From positions 1 to 10,192 of the forward strand of contig QIEB01000592.1 of NCBI GenBank assembly GCA_003229495.1: a DNA stretch of 10,192 nucleotides. Direction: 5' to 3'. The stretch comes from Flammeovirgaceae bacterium (GTDB lineage: Bacteria > Bacteroidota > Bacteroidia > Cytophagales > Cyclobacteriaceae). A program made the translations under genes and the position numbers. Position 1 is the stretch's first letter. Every line of letters begins with the position of its first letter. Shown here in pieces: positions 1 to 6,601 of this stretch. Below the pieces are notes generated by a model that saw only the letters and a program-made list of their open reading frames with translations, made no database searches and was not told the origin of the DNA.

Positions 1-196
1 CGATGTGTGAGGTAGTATTTATAATTATCTGACCAAAGTAAGATGGATCAGTATAAATTTCCTGGTATCCGGTCATTCCCGTGTTAAAACAAATCTCTCC
101 ACCGGTGGTCCCAATTTTACCAATTGCTACGCCTCTATACACCTGTCCATCCTGAAGTACCAGGTAAGCTTTTGCAGAATTTAAAGCTGTTTTCAT
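1..196 (-). CDS. carA: Carbamoyl-phosphate synthase small (glutaminase) subunit, N-terminal part
   Basis: CarA hydrolyses glutamine and passes ammonia to CarB, which makes carbamoyl phosphate for pyrimidine and arginine synthesis in the cytoplasm. Only the first 65 codons are in the window; the rest lies beyond the left edge. The peptide starts MKTALNSAKAYLVLQDGQ. It contains the family block GEICFNTGMTGYQEIYTDP (about residues 34-52) followed by SYFGQI, a hallmark of the CarA N-terminal domain. The catalytic Cys-His-Glu glutaminase domain is not visible, so activity cannot be judged. The ATG at 196 begins the conserved reading frame and has no Shine-Dalgarno sequence, like most genes here. 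It lies 114 nt beyond the rplQ stop, behind a terminator, so it is probably transcribed separately from the ribosomal genes. Confidence 0.93.
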   Translation of the reverse strand, partial: MKTALNSAKAYLVLQDGQVYRGVAIGKIGTTGGEICFNTGMTGYQEIYTDPSYFGQIIINTTSHI

Positions 197-249
197 TGAA
201 TGATATAGTCTTTTTTTAGTTTAGGGGTTTAACGGGATTAAATCCTCAC

Positions 250-288
250 AAAAATAAAAAAAGGGATCAAACATATGCCTAATCCCTT
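250..288 (-). terminator. Rho-independent terminator after rplQ
   Basis: On the minus strand a perfect 7-bp stem (AAGGGAT at 288-282 pairing with ATCCCTT at 267-261) encloses a 14-nt loop. The T-rich run TTTTTTTATTTTTGT follows, with its first two T's forming the end of the stem. It sits about 20 nt after the rplQ stop codon and before carA, as expected for the end of the ribosomal-protein/rpoA operon. The stem has only three G-C pairs, so strength is uncertain; no folding energy was calculated. Confidence 0.75.
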
Positions 289-310
289 GAATAATTTGCC
301 TGAAAGAATC

Positions 311-1045
311 TCATTCTTCTTCTTGGGTCTGCTCGGCGGTTTGTTGCTCATCCTCCTCTTTATGGTCGGCAACTTGCGGCTCTTCTTGCTCGGCGGCCTC
401 GGCGGTTTGTAACTGATCTTCCGCTGCCTGCTCTTCAGCCTGTTCCTTTTCAGCAGATGCTTCGGTAATCTCCTCTGTTTTGTCCTCGTCAGCAGTTGCA
501 TCAACAACCTCTCCGGCTTCTTCAGTAGCAGCCTGCTTCTCTGCTGTCTCTGCTTCTGGTACTTGTTCCTCCGTTTCCACCACTTTTGCTGCCGCGGTTG
601 CTGCGGTTGCTGCTACAGCAGCACCTTTGCCCCGACGACTTCGACGGGTCTTAGCCCTCTTAGGTTTGGACTCTTTAAGCAAAGCTTCGTTATAATCTAC
701 CAATTCGATCACACACATACTGGCATTGTCACCAAGCCTATTTCCAGTTTTTAAAATTCTCGTATAACCACCGGCTCGATCTGCTACTTTTTCTGAAACC
801 TCGTTGAACAAAATACTAACGGATTCTTTATCCTGTAAATAGCGGAATACCATACGTCTGGAATGGGTAGTATCACTTTTGGCTTTAGTAATAATTGGTT
901 CCACGTATTTCCGAAGCGCTTTGGCCTTGGCTACCGTGGTGACAATTCTTTTATTTTGAATCAGGGAAGTAGCCATATTAGATAGCATGGCTTTACGATG
1001 CGAAGCCGTCCTACTCAAGTGATTTATCTTTTTCCCGTGTCTCAT
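311..1045 (-). CDS. rplQ: 50S ribosomal protein L17 (bL17) with long acidic C-terminal tail
   Basis: L17 is a 50S assembly protein near the peptide-exit side of the large subunit. Residues 1-122 are the normal bL17 core: MRHGKKINHLSRTASHRKAM at the start, then NKRIVTTVAKAKALRKYVEP, and a core ending near CVIELVDYNEALL. The protein then continues far beyond the roughly 120-130 residues usual in E. coli. A basic linker (about 124-140, rich in K and R) is followed by an Ala-rich stretch (141-153) and about 90 residues dominated by Glu, Ala and Gln (155-244), ending QEEE. Extended L17 tails are common in Bacteroidota, though this one looks long. The start is the ATG at 1045, 3 nt after the rpoA stop. 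It is preceded by GAGGAGGA, the only strong Shine-Dalgarno sequence in the window. Last gene before the terminator. The tail's function is unknown; it is probably disordered. Confidence 0.96.
   Translation of the reverse strand: MRHGKKINHLSRTASHRKAMLSNMATSLIQNKRIVTTVAKAKALRKYVEPIITKAKSDTTHSRRMVFRYLQDKESVSILFNEVSEKVADRAGGYTRILKTGNRLGDNASMCVIELVDYNEALLKESKPKRAKTRRSRRGKGAAVAATAATAAAKVVETEEQVPEAETAEKQAATEEAGEVVDATADEDKTEEITEASAEKEQAEEQAAEDQLQTAEAAEQEEPQVADHKEEDEQQTAEQTQEEE
594..611 (-). repeat. rplQ: 9-nt tandem repeat in the L17 Ala-rich tail
   Basis: Two perfect copies of a 9-nt unit (gcggttgct on the plus strand) lie head to tail. On the coding strand they specify the Ala-Ala-Thr repeats around residues 145-151 of L17. 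The copies match at base level, not only at protein level, which suggests expansion by replication slippage. A separate 13-nt repeat (ctcggcggtttgt at 332-344 and 398-410) encodes two QTAE units near the C-terminus. Confidence 0.7.
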
Positions 1046-1048
1046 TTA

Positions 1049-2038
1049 TTAGTCCTCCTCTAGTTTATACTTTGACAAATCCATACCAAAGGTCAGGGTT
1101 TTATCGGCAACCAATTGCTCCAATTCAGCCAGTGATTTTTTACCAAAATTCCTGAACTTCATCATATCAGAAATCTCCAACCTTACCAGGTCCCCAAGCG
1201 TCTTAACGTCAGCTGCTTTAAGGCAGTTATATGCCCTTACTGATAGATCAAGATCATTCAAAGGAGTTTTAAGAAGTTTCCTCATATGAAGCATTTCCTC
1301 ATCTACTGTTTCCGGCTCTCCTTGGTCGACCGATTCAAGGAACATAGTTTGATCAGAGAATAGCATGAAATGTTGAATAAGTATATTGGCAGCACCTTTC
1401 AAGGCATTTTCCGGATGAATAGACCCATCGGTCTCAATGTTGAGAATTAACATTTCATAGTCCGTTTTCTGTTCAACCCGGGTGTTCTCAACGTTGTATT
1501 TGACGTTTACAATTGGGGTAAATACCGCGTCGATAGGAATGAAACCAAATACTTGTTCACTCGGTTTGCTCTCTTCAGCGGGCAAGTACCCACGACCTTT
1601 CTCAATGGTCAGCTCCAATTCAAGAGTTACCGACTCGTTCAACTGGCAGATCAAAAGATCCGGGTTAAGCACCTCGAATGAGTTGGTAAAATTTGCAATG
1701 TCTCCGGCCTTTAATGCTTTCTGGTTACTAATGGAGAGGTTTACCTTGCTATCGATTACGTCGGCGATCTTTTTAAAACGAACCATTTTCAGGTTCAGAA
1801 TAATCTCTGATACGTCTTCTAGAACTCCTTCGATAGTTGAAAATTCATGCAATATACCTGGTATTTTGACCCCGGTAATGGCATAACCTTCCAAAGAAGA
1901 TAACAGGATGCGACGCAACGCATTACCAATTGTTACACCATAACCTTTTTCCAGAGGTTTAAAGATGAATAAACCGTTGAAATCATCGGCTTTATCCATT
2001 GCCACTTTTTCAGGCATTTGAAATGATAATATTGACAT
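1049..2038 (-). CDS. rpoA: DNA-directed RNA polymerase subunit alpha
   Basis: The alpha subunit dimerises to nucleate RNA polymerase assembly, and its C-terminal domain contacts UP elements and activators. The 329 residues match the usual length. The N-terminal domain shows the conserved dimer/assembly block GYGVTIGNALRRILLSSLEG (about 32-51) and IPGILHEFSTIEGVLEDV (59-76). A linker around 235-255 leads to the C-terminal domain, with LSVRAYNCLKAADV (265-278; R268 corresponds to the DNA-binding Arg265 of E. coli) and the helix-hairpin-helix FRNFGKKSLAELE (295-307). It follows rpsD after a 54-nt spacer, the second-longest inside the cluster. That spacer is AT-rich and shows no convincing promoter or Shine-Dalgarno sequence. 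The start MSILSFQMPEKV is typical of Bacteroidota RpoA; Met8 is a less likely alternative. Its terminal codons also supply the rplQ ribosome-binding site. Confidence 0.98.
   Translation of the reverse strand: MSILSFQMPEKVAMDKADDFNGLFIFKPLEKGYGVTIGNALRRILLSSLEGYAITGVKIPGILHEFSTIEGVLEDVSEIILNLKMVRFKKIADVIDSKVNLSISNQKALKAGDIANFTNSFEVLNPDLLICQLNESVTLELELTIEKGRGYLPAEESKPSEQVFGFIPIDAVFTPIVNVKYNVENTRVEQKTDYEMLILNIETDGSIHPENALKGAANILIQHFMLFSDQTMFLESVDQGEPETVDEEMLHMRKLLKTPLNDLDLSVRAYNCLKAADVKTLGDLVRLEISDMMKFRNFGKKSLAELEQLVADKTLTFGMDLSKYKLEED
1053..1060 (-). promoter_or_regulatory. rplQ: Strong Shine-Dalgarno sequence of rplQ, inside the rpoA 3' end
   Basis: The minus strand reads GAGGAGGACTAATAAATG. 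A full AGGAGG lies 8 nt before the rplQ ATG and is formed by the last rpoA codons (Glu-Glu-Asp, then TAA). No other start in the window has more than a 4-5 nt match. The site supports the ATG at 1045 as the start and would favour coupled re-initiation after rpoA. Confidence 0.65.
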
Positions 2039-2092
2039 ATTACTTGGTGATTTAAATAGCGATAAATATCTTTTTTATAGTTGTCAAGTGCA

Positions 2093-2698
2093 CTATTTGG
2101 AGTACAGCTCAACGATCAATTGTTCCTGAATATTCTCAGGTATCTCCTCCCTCGGAGGTACATTTATAAAGGTGCCTTCCATGGAATCAGCGTTCCACTC
2201 CATCCAGGAGAATTTTTTGCCAGGCCTGCCTGTTAAACTATCTACCACAGCTTCCAGTGACTTGGATTTCTCTCTAACACCGACTTTGTCTCCAGGTTTC
2301 AGTGTAAAAGAGGGAATATTTACAATTTGGCCATTTACAATGATGTGCTTGTGTGATACCAACTGACGTGCTGCTCTTCTGGTTGGGGCTATACCCAATC
2401 GAAATACCGCGTTATCCAGTCTGGCCTCCAAAAGTTGTAGTAGAACTGTTCCGGTTATTCCCTCCTTTCTAGATGCCTTATGAAAAAGGTTGGCGAATTG
2501 TCGTTCCAAAATGCCATAGGTATACTTGGCTTTTTGTTTTTCAAGCAACTGAACGGCATATTCAGATTGTTTACGCCTTCTTCCCCGACCATGTTGTCCC
2601 GGAGGATATGCTTTTTTGGATACTGCTTTACTAGATCCAAAAATCGCATCTGAAAATCTCCTGGCAATCTTGGCACGTGGTCCTGTATATCTAGCCAT
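2093..2698 (-). CDS. rpsD: 30S ribosomal protein S4 (uS4), zinc-free form
   Basis: S4 is a primary 16S rRNA binder that starts assembly of the 30S body, and in E. coli it represses the alpha operon. The 201-residue length is normal. The N-terminal region has YPPGQHGRGRRRKQSEYA (31-48), conserved in S4. The S4 RNA-binding domain covers about 92-155, with RLDNAVFRLGIAPTRRAARQ (93-112), HIIVNGQIVNIPS (118-130) and LKPGDKVGVRE (133-143). The protein has no cysteine at all, so it is the 'C-minus' type without an N-terminal zinc site. It starts at the ATG at 2698, preceded by AAAGGTAG, a weak Shine-Dalgarno match, 21 nt after the rpsK stop. No S4-type pseudoknot leader could be recognised by eye. 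Confidence 0.98.
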   Translation of the reverse strand: MARYTGPRAKIARRFSDAIFGSSKAVSKKAYPPGQHGRGRRRKQSEYAVQLLEKQKAKYTYGILERQFANLFHKASRKEGITGTVLLQLLEARLDNAVFRLGIAPTRRAARQLVSHKHIIVNGQIVNIPSFTLKPGDKVGVREKSKSLEAVVDSLTGRPGKKFSWMEWNADSMEGTFINVPPREEIPENIQEQLIVELYSK

Positions 2699-2719
2699 CT
2701 ACCTTTATATTTTTATAAA

Positions 2720-3112
2720 TTAAACTCTTCTTCTTTTTGCTGGGCGACAGCCGTTGTGGGGAAGTGGTGTTACATCCTTGATTGCTGTTACCTCAATGCC
2801 AGTATTTTGAATGGTTCTAATAGCCGATTCCCTACCTGAACCAGGTCCTTTGACAAATACTTCCACTTTTCTTAACCCCAGATCATGTGCTTTCTTGGCA
2901 CAATCTTCCGCGGCCATTTGTGCGGCATATGGAGTGTTCTTTTTAGAACCTTTAAATCCCATCTTCCCAGCTGATGCCCACGAAATTACCTGCCCGGAGT
3001 TATTGGTCAACGAAATTATGATATTGTTGAAAGAAGCCCGGATATGGGCCTGTCCCACTGGCTCAACTACTACTACTCGCTTCTTTGCTTTGTCTTTTCT
3101 TTTCTGCGCCAT
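2720..3112 (-). CDS. rpsK: 30S ribosomal protein S11 (uS11)
   Basis: S11 sits on the 30S platform beside the E-site and mRNA exit. The 130 residues contain AHIRASFNNIIISLTN (22-37), the core NNSGQVISWASAGKMGFKGS (37-56), YAAQMAAEDCAKKAHDLGL (62-80) and VKGPGSGRESAIRT (87-100). It ends with the signature TPLPHNGCRPAKRRRV (115-130). The Asn120-Gly121 pair matches the E. coli S11 site known to form isoaspartate; whether it does so here is an inference. A 19-nt AT-only spacer separates it from the upstream rpsM stop, with no Shine-Dalgarno sequence. Confidence 0.98.
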   Translation of the reverse strand: MAQKRKDKAKKRVVVVEPVGQAHIRASFNNIIISLTNNSGQVISWASAGKMGFKGSKKNTPYAAQMAAEDCAKKAHDLGLRKVEVFVKGPGSGRESAIRTIQNTGIEVTAIKDVTPLPHNGCRPAKRRRV

Positions 3113-3131
3113 AATTATTAATTATCAAATG

Positions 3132-3509
3132 CTATTTAACGGCTTTTTTCCTATTAGCAACGGTTTTCCTTTTACCCTTACGGGTTCTAGCATTGTTTTT
3201 GGTCCTTTGACCCCTCACCGGCATGCTTTTGCGATGTCTAAGGCCTCGGTAACATCCGATATCCAGTAGTCGCTTAATACCTAATTGCACCTCAGATTTG
3301 AGGACACCTTCAACTTTGAACTCTTCACTAATGATAGCCCGGATCTGATTGGATTCCTCGTCCGTCCATTCATTAACTTTCTTGTCCCAGTCAATACCAG
3401 CCTTTGTCAAAATGTTCTGGGCAGAACGGCGACCTATACCATATATATAGGTCAGGCCTATTTCGCCCCTTTTCTGATCCGGAATATCGACTCCTGAAAA
3501 TCTAGCCAT
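3132..3509 (-). CDS. rpsM: 30S ribosomal protein S13 (uS13)
   Basis: S13 lies in the 30S head, forms bridges to the 50S subunit and touches the P-site tRNA through its basic tail. The 125 residues start MARFSGVDIPDQKRGEIGLT. They contain the helix-two-turns-helix segment YIYGIGRRSAQNIL (21-34) and the family signature GCYRGLRHRKSMPVRGQRTK (85-104), then NNARTRKGKRKT and a Lys/Arg-rich end (KKAVK). It begins 10 nt after the rpmJ stop with an A-rich upstream stretch instead of a Shine-Dalgarno sequence. The order rpmJ-rpsM-rpsK-rpsD-rpoA-rplQ is the classical alpha operon. Confidence 0.98.
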   Translation of the reverse strand: MARFSGVDIPDQKRGEIGLTYIYGIGRRSAQNILTKAGIDWDKKVNEWTDEESNQIRAIISEEFKVEGVLKSEVQLGIKRLLDIGCYRGLRHRKSMPVRGQRTKNNARTRKGKRKTVANRKKAVK

Positions 3510-3519
3510 TTATTTCAAT

Positions 3520-3642
3520 TTAAATATACCCCTGTCGTTGTTTGAAGCGAGGGTTTCTTTTGTTAATGACATATACCTTGCCTTTTCTGCGAATTATCTT
3601 ACAGTCGGTACTACGTTTCTTTACAGATGCTTTTACTTTCAT
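3520..3642 (-). CDS. rpmJ: 50S ribosomal protein L36 (bL36), zinc-free form
   Basis: A small 40-residue gene. The peptide begins MKVKASVKKRSTDCKIIRRK, continues GKVYVINKRNPRFKQRQG, and has two extra residues (Tyr-Ile) before TAA. These are the conserved start and KQRQG end of L36, a late-assembling 50S protein. The zinc ligands of the classical form (Cys11, Cys14, Cys27, His32) are mostly lost. Only Cys14 remains; the other positions are Ser11, Asn27 and Arg32. It is therefore a C-minus L36 that should not bind zinc. It starts 7 nt after the infA stop, and no better in-frame start lies nearby. Context (infA before, rpsM after) is the standard place for rpmJ. Confidence 0.96.
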   Translation of the reverse strand: MKVKASVKKRSTDCKIIRRKGKVYVINKRNPRFKQRQGYI

Positions 3643-3649
3643 CTCTTTG

Positions 3650-3868
3650 CTATTTATATCTGTACACTATTCTTCCCTTGGTTAGATCATAAGGGGACAT
3701 CTCCAATTTTACTTTGTCACCGGGAAGTATTTTAATGTAGTTCATTCTCATCTTTCCGGAAATATGAGCGACTACCTGGTGTCCATTTTCAAGTTCAACC
3801 CGGAACATTGCATTTGAAAGCGCTTCGATTATAGTACCATCTTGTTCTATGGATGCTTGTTTAGCCAT
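3650..3868 (-). CDS. infA: Translation initiation factor IF-1
   Basis: IF-1 occupies the 30S A-site during initiation and assists IF-2 and IF-3. The 72 residues are the standard length and form one S1-like OB fold: MAKQASIEQDGTIIEALSN at the start, FRVELENGHQVVAHISGKMR (22-41), YIKILPGDKVKLEMSPYDL (44-62) and the end TKGRIVYRYK. Its ATG overlaps the map stop by one base (TAATG), so translation is probably coupled to map. No Shine-Dalgarno sequence is placed correctly upstream. Having map-infA-rpmJ between secY and rpsM is usual. Confidence 0.98.
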   Translation of the reverse strand: MAKQASIEQDGTIIEALSNAMFRVELENGHQVVAHISGKMRMNYIKILPGDKVKLEMSPYDLTKGRIVYRYK

Positions 3869-4641
3869 TATATCTGAAATACTTCCTCTATATACTTATG
3901 AGTGGTCAATACTTCCGGAATCCCATTCATCACTGCCACTGTGTGCTCAAAATGAGCTGATGGCTGATGATCGCTAGTCCGGATTGTCCACCCATCTGAT
4001 TCCTGAACCACATTTCGCTCACCCATGTTGACCATTGGCTCAATAGCAAGGATCAATCCCGATTTCAGTTTTGTACCCCTACCTCTCTTGCCATAATTGG
4101 GAACTTCCGGACTTTCGTGCAAAGTCTTCCCGATCCCATGACCCACTAATTCCCGAACCACACTGAATCCATATTCCTCCACATACATCTGTATTGCATA
4201 CCCAATGTCACCAATCCTGTTTCCCGCCTTTGCGTTTTCAATACCTAAGTAAAGTGACTCCCTGGTTACTTTCAATAAATTTCGCACCTCCTCTGTAACT
4301 TCTCCTACAGGATAAGTATAAGCGGCATCGCTATGAAAACCCTTATACAATACCCCACAATCGATGGAGACAATATCTCCCTCCCGTAGTTGGTGGCTTC
4401 CTGGTATCCCGTGAACAACCTGTTCATTGATCGATATACACAAGGACCCTGGAAATCCATTATATCCCTTAAAGGAAGGCTCCCCATCATGATCCCGGAT
4501 GTATTCTTCTGCTACCTGATCAAGTTTTTCGGTGAATACTCCCGGGGCTACCAACTTCGCTACCTCTGCATGGGCCCGACTGAGAATTTCCCCACTTTGC
4601 TTGATTAATGCGATCTCATCGCTGGATTTATAATGGATCAT
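3868..4641 (-). CDS. map: Type I methionine aminopeptidase
   Basis: This cytosolic dinuclear metalloenzyme removes the initiator Met from nascent proteins. All family residues are present in the 257-residue protein: His77 (substrate binding, in NEQVVHGIPG); the metal ligands Asp94 (VSIDCGV) and Asp105 (FHSDAAYTYPVG); His168 (GHGIGKTLHESPEVPN); Glu201 (LAIEPMVNMG); Glu232 (AHFEHTVAV); plus His175. It has no N-terminal zinc-finger extension. The frame is open upstream to an ATG at 4662, but that start would lie inside secY and add seven non-conserved residues. The ATG at 4641 gives MIHYKSSDEIALIKQSGEIL, the usual MetAP start, and follows the secY TAG by 7 nt with AGGA placed in front. Many bacteria have adk between secY and map; here it is absent. 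Confidence 0.97.
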   Translation of the reverse strand: MIHYKSSDEIALIKQSGEILSRAHAEVAKLVAPGVFTEKLDQVAEEYIRDHDGEPSFKGYNGFPGSLCISINEQVVHGIPGSHQLREGDIVSIDCGVLYKGFHSDAAYTYPVGEVTEEVRNLLKVTRESLYLGIENAKAGNRIGDIGYAIQMYVEEYGFSVVRELVGHGIGKTLHESPEVPNYGKRGRGTKLKSGLILAIEPMVNMGERNVVQESDGWTIRTSDHQPSAHFEHTVAVMNGIPEVLTTHKYIEEVFQI

Positions 4642-4648
4642 ATTATTC

Positions 4649-5965
4649 CTATGCCACCGCAATGTTTTGAGACCGTCCTTTTATTCTTCCGGATTTCATA
4701 AGACCTTCATAGTGCCTCATCAACAAATAACTTTCTATCTGTTGCAATGTATCAAGAATCACCCCAACCATAATCAACAGTGAAGTACCCCCATAGAAGT
4801 ATGAAAATCCACGGGTGACTCCCGCCATACTGGCTATTGCAGGTAAAATAGCCACGATAGCCAGGAAAAACGATCCTGGAAAGGTTATCCTCGTAAGTAT
4901 GTTATCGATAAACTCTGAGGTTTGTTTACCAGGCTTAATGCCCGGTATAAAACCTCCATTTCTCTTTAAATTATCGGCAATATCATTGGGGTTTACAGTA
5001 ATAGCTGTGTAAAAGAACGTAAACACTATTATCAGTAAACCAAATACCACATTATATTGCCACGATGTGAAATCGTTGAATGTATTTCCAATAGTATTGG
5101 CAATATCGCTACTGTCCCTCCAGAATCCAGCAACCATACCCGGAATAAACATCAGGGCCTGGGCGAAGATAATAGGCATTACCCCGCTCGAGTTAACCTT
5201 TAAAGGAATGTATTGACGCTGCCCGCCATATACTTTATTGCCCACTACCTGTTTGGCATATTGGACAGGGATGCGTCGTACCGCCTGAGTGAGCATTACC
5301 ACTGCCATCACCACGAAGAACAGCGCCAGAATTTCCAGAATAAAAAGTAAAGCGCCTTGCATTCCTTTGGCCGCAGCCTCTTGTATTAAGGCTTGCGGGA
5401 AACCTGCAATTATTCCTATCATGATCAACATAGAAATACCGTTGCCTATTCCCTTATCGGTTATTTTCTCGCCAAGCCACATACAAAACATGGTTCCGGT
5501 AGTGATAAGTACTACGGAGGTTATAGTAAAGAAAAATCGATTTTCCACCAATATGGCTTCCGCAGGAATAGTCACCGCAATATAACTTATGGCTTGAGCA
5601 GCTGTAATGGCAATGGTCAGGACCCGGGTAATCTGGGTCATCTTTTTGCGGCCAGAATCGCCCTCCTTTTGCATCTTTTGGAAATAAGGTACAGCCACCG
5701 TTAACAATTGAATTACAATCGAGGCAGAAATGTACGGCATGATCCCCAGAGCAAATATCGATGCCCGGTTGAAAGCTCCTCCCAGGAAAATATCCAGAAA
5801 ATCAAACATCCCGCCGGGAAGAGTGAGTTTATCAGGATCAACTCCCGGCAAAACCACAAATGACCCCAAACGAAAAATGATCAGGAACCCTATAGTATTA
5901 AGGATCCTGACCCTCAGATCTTCGATCGAGAACATATTTCTTATGGTCTGAAAAAATCTTTTCAT
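4649..5965 (-). CDS. secY: Preprotein translocase subunit SecY
   Basis: SecY is the channel of the SecYEG translocon in the inner membrane, exporting unfolded proteins driven by SecA or the ribosome. The 438 residues fit the family and show about ten hydrophobic segments. Conserved stretches in order: TM1 around 22-39; LGIMPYISASIVIQLL (73-88, TM2); MWLGEKITDKGIGNGISMLI (162-181); RRIPVQYAKQV (230-240); PLKVNSSGVMPIIFAQAL (254-271); the cytosolic loop NPNDIADNLKRNGGFIPGIK (325-344); and GGTSLLIMVGVILDTLQQIE (392-411). The ATG overlaps the rplO stop by one base (TAATG), with AGGA a few bases upstream. The link to rplO is that of the spc operon, which couples translocon supply to ribosome supply. 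Confidence 0.98.
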   Translation of the reverse strand: MKRFFQTIRNMFSIEDLRVRILNTIGFLIIFRLGSFVVLPGVDPDKLTLPGGMFDFLDIFLGGAFNRASIFALGIMPYISASIVIQLLTVAVPYFQKMQKEGDSGRKKMTQITRVLTIAITAAQAISYIAVTIPAEAILVENRFFFTITSVVLITTGTMFCMWLGEKITDKGIGNGISMLIMIGIIAGFPQALIQEAAAKGMQGALLFILEILALFFVVMAVVMLTQAVRRIPVQYAKQVVGNKVYGGQRQYIPLKVNSSGVMPIIFAQALMFIPGMVAGFWRDSSDIANTIGNTFNDFTSWQYNVVFGLLIIVFTFFYTAITVNPNDIADNLKRNGGFIPGIKPGKQTSEFIDNILTRITFPGSFFLAIVAILPAIASMAGVTRGFSYFYGGTSLLIMVGVILDTLQQIESYLLMRHYEGLMKSGRIKGRSQNIAVA

Positions 5966-6414
5966 TATCCTGCTATCACTACTTTACCTCCAGCCTTTTC
6001 TATAGATTCCAGTGCGGTGGCTGAGAACGCATGAGCGGATACTTCAACTTTAGCGGTCAAAGCCCCTCGGCCCAATACTTTTACTAAATCCCTTTTACCT
6101 ACTAAACCATTGGCAATCAAAAGCTCGACTGTTATAGTCTTTTCTTTAGATGAATCTGCTAACCCCTGAATAGTATCCAGGTTGATAGCTTTATATTCTT
6201 TACGATTGGGGTTTTTAAATCCGAACTTTGGGATACGTCTCTGTAACGGCATCTGGCCCCCTTCAAAGCCAAATTTTCGAGAATAGCCTGACCTGGATTT
6301 AGCTCCCTTATGTCCGCGGGTAGCGGTTCCTCCTCTACCAGATCCTTGTCCACGACCTAATCTTTTCCTATCCTTTGTTGACCCCTCGTTGGCCTTTAAA
6401 GTATGCAATTTCAT
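5965..6414 (-). CDS. rplO: 50S ribosomal protein L15 (uL15)
   Basis: L15 is a late-assembling 50S protein whose basic N-terminal arm threads through 23S rRNA. In the 149 residues the N-terminal half is Gly/Arg/Lys-rich: MKLHTLKANEGSTKDRKRLG, GRGGTATRGHKGAKSRSGYS (26-45), then FEGGQMPLQRRIPKFGFKN (50-68), all L15 hallmarks. The C-terminal domain (about 75-149) includes GRGALTAKVEVSAHAFSATA (115-134) and ends AGGKVVIAG. It starts one base after the rpmD stop (TGATATG) and overlaps the secY start by one base, so the rpmD-rplO-secY block is likely translated in a coupled way. Confidence 0.98.
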   Translation of the reverse strand: MKLHTLKANEGSTKDRKRLGRGQGSGRGGTATRGHKGAKSRSGYSRKFGFEGGQMPLQRRIPKFGFKNPNRKEYKAINLDTIQGLADSSKEKTITVELLIANGLVGKRDLVKVLGRGALTAKVEVSAHAFSATALESIEKAGGKVVIAG

Positions 6415-6415
6415 A

Positions 6416-6601
6416 TCAAAGTTCTGTTACAGTAACTAAATGCCTAACCTTATTAATCATTCCCATTATCTGGGGGGTAGCTTCATGCGTTACCGTTCTA
6501 TGGAGTTTCCCAAGACCCAACGCTTTGATGGTTAGTTTTTGTCGCTTTGGTCTTCTTATGGTGCTGCGAACTTGTGTGACTTCTACTTTTCCCATCCCCA
6601 T
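6416..6601 (-). CDS. rpmD: 50S ribosomal protein L30 (uL30)
   Basis: L30 is a small 50S protein, 61 residues here, with a single ferredoxin-like L30 domain. Recognisable parts are KVEVTQVRSTIRRPKRQKLT (5-24), the conserved KALGLGKLHRTVTHE (26-40) and the C-terminal helix QIMGMINKVRHLVTV (44-58). Two starts are possible: the ATG at 6601, which overlaps the rpsE stop as TAATG, and Met3 at 6595. I prefer 6601 because the same TAATG junction recurs at two other gene pairs in this cluster, but the difference is only two residues. Confidence 0.95.
   Translation of the reverse strand: MGMGKVEVTQVRSTIRRPKRQKLTIKALGLGKLHRTVTHEATPQIMGMINKVRHLVTVTEL

Noticed and set aside
249..275. Two TAnnTTTG matches on the minus strand (TATTTTTG at 256-249 and TATGTTTG at 275-268) as carA promoters
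   Set aside because: Both lie within the terminator U-tract or loop, and neither has a -33 TTTG at suitable spacing. T-rich terminator sequence makes such matches likely by chance.
238..507. 89-residue minus-strand open frame overlapping the rplQ tail, very basic
   Set aside because: It is the shifted frame of the Glu/Ala-rich tail codons; the basic composition follows from reading GAA/GCA-type codons out of frame. No start context or recognisable domain.
1482..1886. 134-residue plus-strand open frame over rpoA
   Set aside because: Antisense of the conserved alpha N-terminal domain; no independent support.
2039..2092. Possible promoter before rpoA (TTGACA-like box in the 54-nt spacer)
   Set aside because: TTGACA is followed by TATAAA only 2 nt later, and no TAnnTTTG element exists; spacing fits neither a sigma70 nor a Bacteroidota promoter.
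3111..3125. AT-only inverted repeat (ATAATTA-T-TAATTAT) at the rpsM/rpsK junction
   Set aside because: Consists solely of A and T in a short AT-rich spacer and covers the rpsK start; too likely by chance, and no U-tract or promoter accompanies it.
2811..3269. 152-residue plus-strand open frame over rpsK and rpsM
   Set aside because: Antisense shadow of two certain ribosomal genes; crosses their boundary and shows no coherent domain.
4642..4662. Upstream start for map within the secY end
   Set aside because: Adds seven non-conserved residues; the ATG at 4641 has AGGA in front and the typical N-terminus.
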